64,000 bases of DNA from Marinoscillum pacificum (lineage in GTDB: Bacteria; Bacteroidota; Bacteroidia; Cytophagales; Cyclobacteriaceae), in contig NZ_JAMZMJ010000004.1 in assembly GCF_024714495.1 (NCBI RefSeq), forward strand, positions 388,728 through 452,727. Reading direction: 5' to 3'. The notes beneath the pieces were generated by a model, which worked only from the letters and a program-made list of their open reading frames with translations, did not search any database and was not told the origin of the DNA. Position numbers and translations under genes: made by a program. Below, piece by piece: positions 34,487 through 44,003 of the stretch; position 1 is the stretch's first letter, and each line of letters opens with the position of its first letter.

Positions 34487-36351
34487 GGAGTATTAAAGTC
34501 TTAAGCATTCACCTTATACTTAGTCTAGTATTAGCTGTTTCAACCAGGCTATCAGCACAGACGAGTATGGGCTTTTATAATATGGGAAATGCTACTTTCC
34601 AGAGTAGTTTTTACAACCCAACATATATTCCGGAAGGCAAACTATTCATCGGGTTGCCGGTACTTTCTGGCGTTCACCTCAACATCAACAATAAGTTTGA
34701 TTATTCAGACGTATTTGTTAGAACTGAAACCGGAAATAAAATAGATCTGAATGGCTTTCTGGCATCGCTTCAAAAAAACAATACGGTCTCTGCTACGGTG
34801 GACTTGAATTTATTTCATGTAGCCTATACGGCTAGAAATGGGATGAACTTCTCACTTTTCGCGAATGAAAGAGTTCAAACGGACGTACTGTATACACGCC
34901 AATTGATGCAGTTTGCCATAGAAGGCAATATTTCACATCTAGGTGAAACGATAAAGATTGATAAAACTGCGGCATCTGCTACCTACTTCAGAGAGATAGG
35001 AGTTGGGTTTTCAGGAGCTATTCCCAAGTTGAAAATGAATGTTGGCGCCAGGCTAAAGTATTTACAAGGAATCGCCAATGCGAGTACTTCTAATTATACC
35101 GCGCAGCTTACTACTAACAATGTCGATTATCAGCTTGACCTTGATTTGGAAGGCGCTGCGTTACGAACAAGCGGTGTTGAAACATTGCAAGGAAACACTA
35201 CTATAGATCCGGTAAGTTACCTGATAAACAATGCCAATAAAGGAGTTTCTGCTGATTTTGGAATGTCCATGGAGGTCAATAGATATGTTAACTTTTCTGC
35301 ATCAATTGTCGATCTAGGATTCATTTCCTGGCAAGAGGATATCAAAAATTACACGATTCCAGATACTGTGATGAGGTATGGCGGACTGAACCTCAAAGAG
35401 CCCAAGGGATTAGAACAAAACATCAAAGATTCATTAATCAACAGGTTTAAAAATAGGGTGGTCAAAACATCAGATGCCTATACCACTTCTCTAAACCCAA
35501 AAATTTACACCAGCATTTCTTACAAAACCCCAATTGGAGGTGAAGTGGTTGGATCTCTTGGGACGAGATATATCAAGGGTAAATTCAATTACCTGGTAGG
35601 TGCTGGATATCGTCACCGATTTGGAAAATACTTCATTGGATCGGCTAGTGTCACTCGGCTTCCTCAGCAATTTCTTAATGTGGGTGCTGGACTTGCCATA
35701 AAGGGTGGCCCCGTTCAATTCTATTTAGCTGCAGATCAGCTAGTGAAGTTTGATTTAACTAAAGCTAAATCATTCGATTTTAGGGTAGGAATGAACTTCA
35801 TCATTGGTAAACGCAAAGCCAAATCAAGCGCCTCCACTTCGGGTGGTAGTTCTATCAAACAACCAAAAACACAAGCATCAGCTAATAGTTTCCTTGGCAA
35901 AAAAGTGAAAGTCAAGGGGCAAGATGATATTTATACAGTCATTAAAAAACAGGATAGAAGAAAGCAAAAAGACTACACCAATCCAGCAGCTGATATTCCT
36001 TCGGAAGGTGGATATTATGAGGGAGAAGTAATTAGCGAACCAATCCCATCGGAAAGTTTAAGAAAGTTTTTTGGAGGGAAAAGTGATCCAATTCCTTCTG
36101 AAACCAAAAAAAGCAGAGGTACTGTCAAAAGCCCACCAATACCTGGATCCAATAAAAGAGTAAGAGGCGGAAAAAGCGATCCTATACCAAAAGCGAAACG
36201 TAAGGCACGCGGAGGAAAAAGTGATCCAATTCCGGGTTCTAAAAAAATCAAACGTGGAGGCAAAAGCGACCCAATACCCTCAGGAGGCAAAAAAGTAAAA
36301 AGTAGAAAAAGCTCACCTATTCCAAAAGGAAAGAAAAAGCGTAAAAACTAG
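34483..36351 (+). CDS. DUF5723-type outer-membrane beta-barrel with basic GGKSDPIP repeat tail
   Basis: A 622-residue protein with a signal peptide (about 1-25) and a predicted porin-like beta-barrel up to about residue 445 (TSMGFYNMGNATFQSSFYNP, then many alternating strands ending FDFRVGMNFIIGKRK). From residue 519 to the end is a low-complexity tail with six or more units of about 15 residues around the core KSDPIP, each followed by KKxKR-type basic residues. It has no T9SS motif. The tail would carry a strong positive charge and may bind LPS, DNA or the wall. The gene is coupled to the lipoprotein upstream, and its stop shares CTAG with radA. Confidence 0.8.
   Translation: MRSIKVLSIHLILSLVLAVSTRLSAQTSMGFYNMGNATFQSSFYNPTYIPEGKLFIGLPVLSGVHLNINNKFDYSDVFVRTETGNKIDLNGFLASLQKNNTVSATVDLNLFHVAYTARNGMNFSLFANERVQTDVLYTRQLMQFAIEGNISHLGETIKIDKTAASATYFREIGVGFSGAIPKLKMNVGARLKYLQGIANASTSNYTAQLTTNNVDYQLDLDLEGAALRTSGVETLQGNTTIDPVSYLINNANKGVSADFGMSMEVNRYVNFSASIVDLGFISWQEDIKNYTIPDTVMRYGGLNLKEPKGLEQNIKDSLINRFKNRVVKTSDAYTTSLNPKIYTSISYKTPIGGEVVGSLGTRYIKGKFNYLVGAGYRHRFGKYFIGSASVTRLPQQFLNVGAGLAIKGGPVQFYLAADQLVKFDLTKAKSFDFRVGMNFIIGKRKAKSSASTSGGSSIKQPKTQASANSFLGKKVKVKGQDDIYTVIKKQDRRKQKDYTNPAADIPSEGGYYEGEVISEPIPSESLRKFFGGKSDPIPSETKKSRGTVKSPPIPGSNKRVRGGKSDPIPKAKRKARGGKSDPIPGSKKIKRGGKSDPIPSGGKKVKSRKSSPIPKGKKKRKN
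36037..36348 (+). repeat. In-frame repeats coding for the SDPIP tail
   Basis: Residues 519-622. The cores read EPIP, GGKSDPIP, VKSPPIP, GGKSDPIP, GGKSDPIP, GGKSDPIP, RKSSPIP, separated by 6-9 mostly Lys/Arg/Ser/Gly residues. The copies differ at synonymous sites, which suggests selection on the peptide rather than recent DNA slippage. Confidence 0.85.
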
Positions 36352-37721
36352 TTGAATAAATCAGCAAATGCATCCGCCAGCTTGCTGAATGCTTTCACTT
36401 CAATATCGAACTTGGATAAATCAACACCTTTGATGTTGTGAGTAGAAACATAAATCTGTGAGAACCCTAGTCTTGCAGCTTCAGTGATTCTGGACTCAAT
36501 TCTGTTAACCGCTCGTATCTCACCACCAAGACCAACTTCTGCGGAGAAACATATCGAACTTGGTATGGCTATATCGTCAAAAGACGAATAAATCCCAGCA
36601 CAAATAGATAAATCGAGCGCAGGATCATTCACTTTAATACCACCAGCCATATTCAGGAATATGTCTTGAGCGCTAAGGCGTATTCCAAGTCTTTTTTCTA
36701 ACACTGCGAGCAACATGTTGAGACGTTTCACATCAAATCCGGTGGTACTTCTCTGTGGGTTACCGTATGTGGCCGGGCTAACCAATGATTGCACCTCAAT
36801 CAGTAAAGGTCGATTCCCTTCTAATGTAGCACCAATGGCCACTCCACTTAGGAATCCTTCTCGTGGCGAGATCAACACTTCAGACGGGTTTGTTACCTCT
36901 CGCAATCCAGATTCGCGCATTTCATAAATGCCAAGCTCAGAAGTTGATCCAAACCTATTTTTAGATGTTCTTAAGATTCTATAAGACAAATGTCGATCTC
37001 CCTCAAACTGCAGTACAGTATCCACCATATGCTCCAACACCTTAGGCCCTGCAATCGCACCATCTTTATTCACATGACCAATTAGGAATACTGGAACATT
37101 CGTTTGCTTCGCGTATTTCATTAGCTTCCCCGTACATTCTCTTACCTGGGAGATAGAGCCAACAGAAGCCTCTATATTATCCGTATACAATGTTTGAATA
37201 GAGTCGATAATCAAGACATCAGGTTTAAGTTGTGCCGCATGTGTCAAAATATCTGAAAGCGCCGTTTCTGCTAACAAATAGCAATTTTCAGCATCTATCC
37301 CTATTCTTTCAGCACGCATTCTGATTTGCTCCAAACTCTCCTCACCTGAAGCATAAAGCGTTTTCACCGTTTTCATCTGGATAGCCATCTGAAGTAGTAG
37401 GGTAGATTTACCAATTCCAGGCTCTCCACCGATCAGTACCAATGATCCGGGGACAATTCCTCCTCCAAGCGTCCGATCTAACTCCCCACTTCCAGTTTCT
37501 ATCCGTCGGTGGTTATCAAACTGTAACTCTTGTATCTTGGTGGGTTTATTTCTTTTTCTGGATTCATCCTGCCAAACTTCCTTTTCAGACGCTGATGATG
37601 ATTTAGAAACAACTTCTTCCACATAGGTATTCCATTCTCCACAGGCAGGGCATTTGCCTAACCACTTTGGAGAGTTAGCACCACAATTTTGACAATAGAA
37701 AGTTGTTTTTGTCTTAGCCAC
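36348..37721 (-). CDS. radA: DNA repair protein RadA
   Basis: A 457-residue RecA-like branch-migration helicase. N-terminal C4 zinc finger (CQNCGANSPKWLGKCPACGE), Walker A IGGEPGIGKSTLL, Walker B DVLIIDSIQ, the RadA-specific KNRFG motif (TSKNRFGSTSELG), and a C-terminal Lon-protease-like domain with LSAQDIFLNMAGGIKVNDPA. It processes recombination intermediates and helps repair of stalled forks. It starts with GTG at 37721. The stop codon shares the palindrome CTAG with the convergent DUF5723 gene. Confidence 0.96.
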   Translation of the reverse strand: MAKTKTTFYCQNCGANSPKWLGKCPACGEWNTYVEEVVSKSSSASEKEVWQDESRKRNKPTKIQELQFDNHRRIETGSGELDRTLGGGIVPGSLVLIGGEPGIGKSTLLLQMAIQMKTVKTLYASGEESLEQIRMRAERIGIDAENCYLLAETALSDILTHAAQLKPDVLIIDSIQTLYTDNIEASVGSISQVRECTGKLMKYAKQTNVPVFLIGHVNKDGAIAGPKVLEHMVDTVLQFEGDRHLSYRILRTSKNRFGSTSELGIYEMRESGLREVTNPSEVLISPREGFLSGVAIGATLEGNRPLLIEVQSLVSPATYGNPQRSTTGFDVKRLNMLLAVLEKRLGIRLSAQDIFLNMAGGIKVNDPALDLSICAGIYSSFDDIAIPSSICFSAEVGLGGEIRAVNRIESRITEAARLGFSQIYVSTHNIKGVDLSKFDIEVKAFSKLADAFADLFN

Positions 37722-37812
37722 CTGATAAATCCTTTAAGTGCAATAAAAATAGAACTGTAAAATTAGTAGTTTCGCAATCGCCTGAATATTTCAAATCTAA
37801 TAATCGCCAGTA

Positions 37813-38400
37813 ATGAAAGCACTAATTTCTTGTCTGTTTATACTAACTCTTTATTCTGTATCTGCTCAAGAATCCTATTTCGGAATCAAAACAGGCTATG
37901 CCATGCCGCAAATGAATGGAAATAATGAATCAACCATTGATATGGAATCATTTCATTCATCCACTTTCGGATTAGTCATATGCTCTGAGTTTGACAATTC
38001 TCCACTTGGACTTACTTTCGAGCCCGGATATGTTTTAAAAGGAGGTAATGCCAACACTGATTCTGTCAATTACAGACTACATTATGCAAACATGCCTGTC
38101 TTAATAGACTATTATCCATTAAGCTTTGTGAAACTCAATGCTGGATTAGAGCCCGCCTTTCTCATGCAGGCACAAAATACCTATCCTGAAGAGCATGTTA
38201 AGCTATTGGACGATTTTGACAAAAGGTTTGAACTCTCCGCAACCTTAGGCGTAAGCTTGAGTATCTCTTACTTCCTGGATGTAAATTTCAGATACAGCAA
38301 GGGCTTAACTAAAATCCGCGAGTATGATGCATATCTTCAGATGAGTGATATTTCCAATGATTACACACAAATATCACTCACCTGGAAAATCGCTAATTAA
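37813..38400 (+). CDS. PorT-like outer-membrane beta-barrel protein
   Basis: A 195-residue protein with a signal peptide (MKALISCLFILTLYSVSAQ) and an eight-stranded barrel of the OMP_b-brl_2 type: SYFGIKTGYAMPQM, LGLTFEPGYVLKGG, VNYRLHYANMPVLIDYYP, KLNAGLEPAFLMQ and a final strand ending in KIAN. PorT belongs to this family, but many paralogues with unknown roles exist in each genome, so PorT identity is not claimed. It is divergent from radA, and its stop abuts the pheA stop within the palindrome GCTAATTAATTAGC (38392-38405). Confidence 0.82.
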   Translation: MKALISCLFILTLYSVSAQESYFGIKTGYAMPQMNGNNESTIDMESFHSSTFGLVICSEFDNSPLGLTFEPGYVLKGGNANTDSVNYRLHYANMPVLIDYYPLSFVKLNAGLEPAFLMQAQNTYPEEHVKLLDDFDKRFELSATLGVSLSISYFLDVNFRYSKGLTKIREYDAYLQMSDISNDYTQISLTWKIAN

Positions 38401-39471
38401 TTAGCACAACTGCACGTAACTACCCAGCCACATAATGTCATCAGCATATGGCCTAATCGTGTTTTGTACTTTCTCATCATGGAAATGACCTTCAAACTCT
38501 ACGAAGAAGACGTATTTGAATGTCGTTCCCTTTTTAGCAGGTCTACTTTCTACTTTACAAAGGTTAATACCAGCGTTTTGGAAGTTCTGTAAAAACCTTA
38601 CTAGTGCACCAGGTTCATCAGGAAGCTTAGCAATAACAGATGTCTTATCCTGGCCACTCATCTGATTCACAAAATTCTGACTAATGATCAAGAATCGCGT
38701 CTGATTATCCGCAGAGTCCTGTATGTTCTGATAAAGAATAGGCAAGCCATATTGACGGGCAGCGATTGGCGCACAGATAGCAGCTGCTCCTTCTTCTTCA
38801 CCGGCCATTTGACAAGCCCTACTGGTAGAACTCACGGGCACGAGCTTCACATTATGTTTGAAGTAATCATTGAGAAAGTTCTTACACTGGCGGAAAGCGA
38901 TATCTCTTGAATAAACCACTTTTACATTTTCGAGATTATCTTCTTTGCTAGCAAACGCAAAATGGATCGGCAAAACGATCTCTGCAGCAATCGTCAATTT
39001 ATGTTGAGCAAGTAAGTCTATAGTTTCCTGTACGGTACCTTCTTGATTATTCTCAATCGGTACTACGCCAAAACGAGCGCGAGAAGTTTTTACCGCTTCA
39101 AAAACCGAGGGAATCGTATCCAAAGGAATGTAGTCACTCATTGCGCCATATCTACTCTCGGCTGCCTGATGCGTAAAACTACCTTCAGGTCCCAAATACG
39201 CAATTCTTTCAGGCAGCTCGTAATTTCTACTAACAGCAAAAATCTCGAAAAAGATAGCTTCAATTGCGGCACGGCTTAAGATACCATTGCTATTAGCTTC
39301 CAATCTGTCTACGATGGCTTTCTCTCTTTCTGGTCGATAAATGGCACTTTTATCATTGCGTTTGAGTTCTCCAACTTTCTTCACAATGTCCATTCTCCCG
39401 TTGAGCAATTTAATTAGCTCATCATCTATTTGGTCTATCTGTTTTCTTAGATCATCTAGCATCTCACGCAT
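38401..39471 (-). CDS. pheA: Bifunctional chorismate mutase / prephenate dehydratase
   Basis: I start at the ATG at 39471 (MREMLDDLRKQIDQIDDELI), giving 356 residues. Residues 1-90 form an AroQ chorismate mutase helix bundle (LRKQIDQID, LLNGRMDIVKKVGELKR, YRPEREKAIVDRL). Residues about 92-275 are the prephenate dehydratase (YLGPEGSFTHQAA, GVVPIENNQEGTVQE, SSTSRACQMA). The C-terminal ACT domain (KLPDEPGALVRFLQNF, KVESRPAKKGTTFKYVFFVE) gives feedback control by phenylalanine. The enzyme makes phenylpyruvate for Phe synthesis. It is a single gene, divergent from glyA. Confidence 0.95.
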   Translation of the reverse strand: MREMLDDLRKQIDQIDDELIKLLNGRMDIVKKVGELKRNDKSAIYRPEREKAIVDRLEANSNGILSRAAIEAIFFEIFAVSRNYELPERIAYLGPEGSFTHQAAESRYGAMSDYIPLDTIPSVFEAVKTSRARFGVVPIENNQEGTVQETIDLLAQHKLTIAAEIVLPIHFAFASKEDNLENVKVVYSRDIAFRQCKNFLNDYFKHNVKLVPVSSTSRACQMAGEEEGAAAICAPIAARQYGLPILYQNIQDSADNQTRFLIISQNFVNQMSGQDKTSVIAKLPDEPGALVRFLQNFQNAGINLCKVESRPAKKGTTFKYVFFVEFEGHFHDEKVQNTIRPYADDIMWLGSYVQLC

Positions 39472-39530
39472 CTCAATAATTGAAAAGCTAAAATAACCTT
39501 TTGCATTTAGAATAACGAGCAAAATTCAGA

Positions 39531-39561
39531 TTGGTAAAATGAGACTCTTCCGTTAATTTTG
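39531..39561 (+). promoter_or_regulatory. Probable glyA promoter
   Basis: TTG (39531-39533), 20-bp spacer, TAATTTTG (39554-39561), a full match to the Bacteroidota TTG / TAnnTTTG form. It gives a leader of about 55 nt before the ATG at 39622. Confidence 0.65.
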
Positions 39562-39621
39562 CCGCTCAATTACTAAACCACCTACCCGCAAAATCGATAC
39601 GCTGGTATAACTACACAGGAC

Positions 39622-40893
39622 ATGAAAAGAGACGAACAAATCTTTGCATTAATTGAAGCAGAAAAGAAGAGACAAATCGAAGGCATTGAATTGATTGCTT
39701 CTGAAAACTTCACATCACCACAAGTGATGGAGGCTGCAGGGAGTGTATTGACCAATAAATATGCTGAGGGTCTACCAGGTAAACGATACTATGGTGGTTG
39801 TGAAGTAGTAGATCAGGTTGAAACATTAGCTATTGAGCGTATCAAAGAATTGTTTGGTGCTAGCTGGGCAAACGTACAGCCACACTCAGGTGCTCAGGCA
39901 AATGCTGCAGTATTTTTAGCTTGCCTTCAGCCAGGTGATAGTATTTTAGGTTTTGATCTTTCACATGGTGGACACCTTTCACATGGCTCACCAGTAAACC
40001 TTTCTGGTAAATACTACAATGCCAACTTCTACGGTGTAGAAAAAGAAACGGGTTTGATCAACATGGACGTGGTAGAAGAAACTGCCAAAAAAGTTCAGCC
40101 AAAAATGATCATTTGTGGTGCTTCAGCATATTCCAGAGATTGGGATTACGAAAGATTTAGAGTCATTGCTGATGAAGTTGGAGCTGTTCTATTAGCAGAT
40201 ATCTCTCACCCATCAGGTCTTATCGCAAGAGGCTTATTGAATGATCCGTTAGATCACTGCCATATAGTAACTACAACTACTCACAAAACGTTGAGAGGGC
40301 CAAGAGGTGGTTTGATCATGGTGAGAGAAGATAATGACAACCCATTTGGTATCACTACTCCTAAAGGTGTGGTTAGAAAAATGAGTTCTATTCTTGATTC
40401 TGGAGTATTCCCAGGTACTCAAGGAGGTCCATTAGAGCATATTATTGCTGCTAAAGCTATTGCTTTTGGAGAAGCACTATCTGACGATTACATGAACTAT
40501 GTATTACAAGTTCAGAAGAATGCTAAAGTGATGGCACAAGCTTTCATTGATAAAGGATATAACTTGATCTCTGGCGGAACAGACAATCACTTAATGTTGT
40601 TAGATCTGAGATCTAAAGGTATTACCGGTAAAGACGCTGAAAATGCGTTGATTCAGGCTGATATTACCGTTAACAAAAACATGGTACCTTTTGATGACAA
40701 GTCACCGTTCATCACCTCTGGTATCAGAGTGGGTACAGCGGCAATCACCACTAGAGGAATGAAAGAAACAGACATGGCTAAAACTGTAGATTTCATAGAC
40801 ACAGTGTTGAGTAACCATGAAAACGAATCTAAATTGAAAGAAGTGAAGTCCGCTATCAACGAGTGGATGAAAAACTTCCCATTATACTCATAA
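39622..40893 (+). CDS. glyA: Serine hydroxymethyltransferase
   Basis: A 423-residue PLP enzyme that converts serine and tetrahydrofolate to glycine and 5,10-methylene-THF. Seen: [20 protein letters not shown], the [15 protein letters not shown] loop, [10 protein letters not shown], and the PLP Lys in [17 protein letters not shown]. The C-terminal domain is complete, with [10 protein letters not shown]. Codon choice looks favourable (few rare codons), as expected for an abundant enzyme. It is probably the first gene of a glyA-tatC-rpiB operon; tatC begins 6 bp after the stop. Confidence 0.97.
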   Translation: MKRDEQIFALIEAEKKRQIEGIELIASENFTSPQVMEAAGSVLTNKYAEGLPGKRYYGGCEVVDQVETLAIERIKELFGASWANVQPHSGAQANAAVFLACLQPGDSILGFDLSHGGHLSHGSPVNLSGKYYNANFYGVEKETGLINMDVVEETAKKVQPKMIICGASAYSRDWDYERFRVIADEVGAVLLADISHPSGLIARGLLNDPLDHCHIVTTTTHKTLRGPRGGLIMVREDNDNPFGITTPKGVVRKMSSILDSGVFPGTQGGPLEHIIAAKAIAFGEALSDDYMNYVLQVQKNAKVMAQAFIDKGYNLISGGTDNHLMLLDLRSKGITGKDAENALIQADITVNKNMVPFDDKSPFITSGIRVGTAAITTRGMKETDMAKTVDFIDTVLSNHENESKLKEVKSAINEWMKNFPLYS

Positions 40894-40899
40894 GCATAT

Positions 40900-41736
40900 A
40901 TGCCCCTAGATCAGATAGAGGAAGAGGTAGAGATGAGCTTTCTAGACCACCTGGAAGAGCTCAGGTGGCATTTGATAAGGTCATTAGGGGCCATTATGGT
41001 CTTTGCCGTAGCTGCATTTTTTGCAAAAAATTTAGTTTTTCATACCATCCTTTTAGGTCCAAGTCGAATTGATTTCTGGACCTATGAGATGTTATGTAGA
41101 CTATCGGAAATACTAAAATCAGAGGCTCTCTGCATTGATGAGCTCCCATTCATTATCCAAAGCCGGAAAATGACCGGGCAGTTTTCAATGCACGTAACTT
41201 CCTCTTTTGTTGTGGGCATTATATGTGCTTTTCCTTATGCCTTCTGGGAAATCTGGAGGTTCATAAAGCCTGGTCTTTACCCTACGGAGAGAAAAGCCGC
41301 TCGTGGAGCTACTTTCTTTGTGAGCTTCCTCTTCATCATTGGAGTGCTTTTTGGATATTTTGTAGTTACTCCAATTTCCATCAATTTCCTTTCCAATTAT
41401 CAATTGGACCCAAGTATTCTCAATGAGTTTGACATCATATCATACATATCTACTGTCATCACATTGGTGCTGGCCTGCGGGATCTTGTTTCAGCTACCTA
41501 TTGTTGTCTATTTCCTGACAAGAGCTGGACTTATCACACCAGAGATCATGAGAACGTACAGAAAACATGCGATCATTGTTATTCTGATATTAGGTGCTAT
41601 GCTGACACCTCCAGATCCATTTAGCCAGATATTAATAGCCATGCCTTTATTTGGCTTGTATCAGGTCAGTATCTTTATTTCAGCTAGAGTTATTAAAAAA
41701 GAACAATCCACAGAACTCCAAAAAGTAGATGAGTAA
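40900..41736 (+). CDS. tatC: Sec-independent protein translocase TatC
   Basis: A 278-residue membrane protein with six helices. The family start SFLDHLEELRWHLIRSLGA binds the twin-Arg signal; later FVVGIICAFPYAFWEIWRFIKPGL, GVLFGYFVVTP and AMLTPPDPFSQ are all TatC hallmarks. It holds an insertion of about 40 residues after the first helix (LCRLSEILKSEALCIDELPF), usual in Bacteroidota. It recognises folded Tat substrates for export. tatA is not adjacent. The stop overlaps the rpiB start by 8 bp. Confidence 0.95.
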   Translation: MPLDQIEEEVEMSFLDHLEELRWHLIRSLGAIMVFAVAAFFAKNLVFHTILLGPSRIDFWTYEMLCRLSEILKSEALCIDELPFIIQSRKMTGQFSMHVTSSFVVGIICAFPYAFWEIWRFIKPGLYPTERKAARGATFFVSFLFIIGVLFGYFVVTPISINFLSNYQLDPSILNEFDIISYISTVITLVLACGILFQLPIVVYFLTRAGLITPEIMRTYRKHAIIVILILGAMLTPPDPFSQILIAMPLFGLYQVSIFISARVIKKEQSTELQKVDE

Positions 41737-42163
41737 GAAAATAGCAATCGGAGGCGATCATGCCGGTTATTTCCACAAAGAGAAAATGGTGAAATTCCTT
41801 GAATCAAAAGGATATGAAGTAAAAGACTTTGGGCCATTCTCTGCCGATTCCGCAGATTATCCTGATTTTGTGCACCCTGTTTGCGATTCTATTGAAAACG
41901 GTGGTTATGATTTTGGAGTATTGATCTGTGGTTCAGGTCAAGGTGTGACGATCACAGCTAACAAGCACCAGCAAATCAGAGCTGCTTTGTGTTGGGATAC
42001 AGATTTAGCTGCGGTTACTCGTCAGCACAATAACTCTAACGTTGTCTGCTTAGCAGCAAGATGGACTGCTTATGAATTGGCAGAAACTATTGTCGATACC
42101 TTCTTAAATACGGAATTTGAAGGGGGTAGACACCAAAGAAGAGTAGATAAAATCAGTTGCTAA
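41729..42163 (+). CDS. rpiB: Ribose-5-phosphate isomerase B
   Basis: A 144-residue RpiB/LacAB-family isomerase: IGGDHAGYFHKE, YPDFVHPVCDSI, GVLICGSGQGVTITANKHQQ (anion hole and active site) and RAALCWDTDLA. It interconverts ribose-5-phosphate and ribulose-5-phosphate in the pentose phosphate pathway. It overlaps tatC by 8 bp, so it is the third gene of the glyA unit, and its 3' end overlaps the convergent membrane protein gene by 11 bp. Confidence 0.95.
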   Translation: MSKKIAIGGDHAGYFHKEKMVKFLESKGYEVKDFGPFSADSADYPDFVHPVCDSIENGGYDFGVLICGSGQGVTITANKHQQIRAALCWDTDLAAVTRQHNNSNVVCLAARWTAYELAETIVDTFLNTEFEGGRHQRRVDKISC

Positions 42164-43535
42164 TTTTCTTGTAATGATTAGCAGCTGATTGCTCATAAGC
42201 TTTGGCGAATTTCGGAAATCTCTGAAAAAGGATCGATACTACCTCAGCTTCGTCGTAAATCAGATCAGGCTCAGAGGAAGTAATACCATAATACAATCCA
42301 GAAACCCCATCGAAGTAATCAAGCTGGTCAATTTTCCTCTTTGATACAAATGGGTCGAGAAATGGACCGGCTATATCATAGTTTTCATAAGAAGTAATAT
42401 CCACGCCTATTCCCATAAGTGATTCTTTGCTGACCGGTTTAGGGCCACCAGAAGGAACAATAATGTTCTTCAAAACTTCTGAGTTGACCCAGAAGTATGG
42501 ATATACCAATAACGAAATGATGAGTCCATATGGCAACATGAACTTCCATACTCTTCTCTTTAATCCTAAGAAATAATAAACCAGGAAAAAGGTGATGGAA
42601 GGAACAAAGAAAACCAGATCGGCGGTCATTAGATCACTATTCAGAAACAATACTCCAAATCCTGCTACGATGAACAACAACATCACTTGTTGCATTTTCT
42701 GCTGAAAGTTGGTGACTCTCTGAGTAAACACAACTGAGACACCCAACAACATAGCAATAATAAGTACCGCACTAATCTTGGCTAGTCCTAGAAAATTCAC
42801 ATACCACATTTTCTCTTTTAAAAATGGTGTAGCGAAATAGTCATAGAAAAAGTCTGAACTAGCATCGAACCAAAAATAGTATGCCCAAATAATCAATACC
42901 ACTACAGAAGCACCATAAACAAACAGTAGGATTCTTCGGGCAACCGCTGATGAAAACAGAATCAAACTAAGTAAAAAGATGAGGAAAAATACCGCAGAGG
43001 GTAAATAACACATCAGAGCTAAACCAAGGTAAAATCCACTGTATAGAAAAAGCTCATCTGTTATAACGTTATCGATTCTTCTAAACACATGATTTAGCGC
43101 CATGATAATGAATGTCACCGAAATCAATTGGGGACTCAAGGCGAAAAAGTCCATGGTAGCCGACATGCAAATCACATAAATGAATGCAGGTAGGTAATTA
43201 TTCTCAGCATAAGCCTTATTTCTAATTAGTAATCCATTGAGCATACCAGCTTGAACGGTAATCAGCAGAGTACTGAAAACAACATGCACCCATCGGCTTC
43301 TGCCAAAGATCATGTCCAGCCATTTGTAGAAGAAAACAGCGACCGGACCTGTATAATCATACAAATCTCGGTACATAGTAAACCCATCTCCCAATCGCTG
43401 ACCTACCAACAACCATTTTAACTCAGGAATGGATAATGGCAGCCCGATCAATGCCCATGTAATGCGTATGATCACGAGTATTAGGAAAACAAAAATGATT
43501 CTGTAAGGGTCGTTTATTCGAAAAAACTGGAGCAA
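42153..43535 (-). CDS. Polytopic membrane protein, unknown function (glycosyltransferase-C-like), TTG start
   Basis: A 460-residue protein with about ten to twelve membrane helices. The start is TTG (reads LQFFRINDPYRIIFVF after Met); no in-frame ATG or GTG lies between it and the upstream gene. The first large loop (RLGDGFTMYRDLYDYTGPVA) resembles the loop of GT-C mannosyltransferase-like and DUF6427-type membrane proteins in this phylum, but an acidic catalytic pair cannot be assigned with certainty. The C-terminal 90 residues are soluble, with SGLYYGITSSEPDLIYDE. Role is unknown; an envelope glycan or lipid step is possible. Confidence 0.7.
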   Translation of the reverse strand: MLQFFRINDPYRIIFVFLILVIIRITWALIGLPLSIPELKWLLVGQRLGDGFTMYRDLYDYTGPVAVFFYKWLDMIFGRSRWVHVVFSTLLITVQAGMLNGLLIRNKAYAENNYLPAFIYVICMSATMDFFALSPQLISVTFIIMALNHVFRRIDNVITDELFLYSGFYLGLALMCYLPSAVFFLIFLLSLILFSSAVARRILLFVYGASVVVLIIWAYYFWFDASSDFFYDYFATPFLKEKMWYVNFLGLAKISAVLIIAMLLGVSVVFTQRVTNFQQKMQQVMLLFIVAGFGVLFLNSDLMTADLVFFVPSITFFLVYYFLGLKRRVWKFMLPYGLIISLLVYPYFWVNSEVLKNIIVPSGGPKPVSKESLMGIGVDITSYENYDIAGPFLDPFVSKRKIDQLDYFDGVSGLYYGITSSEPDLIYDEAEVVSILFQRFPKFAKAYEQSAANHYKKISN

Positions 43536-43619
43536 AGTGTAATGTCTTCTGGTCTTGAACGTTCGAAATTAACAAATTAAATTGATGGTAGGTGAGCCAA
43601 AAACCGTGATATTTGCAGA

Positions 43620-44003
43620 ATGACACAGAGTAAGAGACAAGTAAAGTTTGGCCGTCAGATTCAGAAGGACCTTGGAGATATATTTCAAAAGGATCCAAGA
43701 CACTATTTTGGTCATAGTTTAGTGACTATTACAGGAGTAGAAATGTCTCCAGATTTGAGCTTTGCCAAGGTTTTTCTTAGTGTCTTTCCTATCAAAGATG
43801 CAGAAGAAGTATTCTTTAAATTGGATGAGAAGAAAAGCGAAGTAAGAAAGCATCTTGGTAACAAAATAGGCAAACAGGTTCGGATCGTTCCAGAAATAGC
43901 CTTTTTCCACGATAACACGGAAGAAGAGGCTTCTAAAATGGACCAACTTATTGATAGCCTGAATATTCCAAAAGCAGACGAAAACGACGAAGAAGAAGAG
44001 TGA
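43620..44003 (+). CDS. rbfA: Ribosome-binding factor A
   Basis: A 127-residue KH-like protein: KRQVKFGRQIQKDLGDIFQK, VTITGVEMSPDLSFAKVFLS and the helix with IGKQVRIVPEIAFFHDNTEE are the RbfA pattern. It helps mature the 16S rRNA 5' end in the 30S subunit. The tail is acidic (DENDEEEE). The TGA stop overlaps the GTG start of the next gene (GTGA), so both are on one transcript. Confidence 0.93.
   Translation: MTQSKRQVKFGRQIQKDLGDIFQKDPRHYFGHSLVTITGVEMSPDLSFAKVFLSVFPIKDAEEVFFKLDEKKSEVRKHLGNKIGKQVRIVPEIAFFHDNTEEEASKMDQLIDSLNIPKADENDEEEE

Noticed and set aside
36015..36290. Minus-strand frame with GIGSLFPP-type repeats opposite the DUF5723 tail
   Set aside because: It is the mirror of the GGKSDPIP repeats on the plus strand. 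The repeat makes it look regular, but it has no start context and lies wholly inside a real gene.
38392..38405. GCTAATTAATTAGC palindrome between the PorT-like gene and pheA
   Set aside because: It is explained by two abutting convergent stop codons with similar last codons; no T-run or spacer suggests a separate function.
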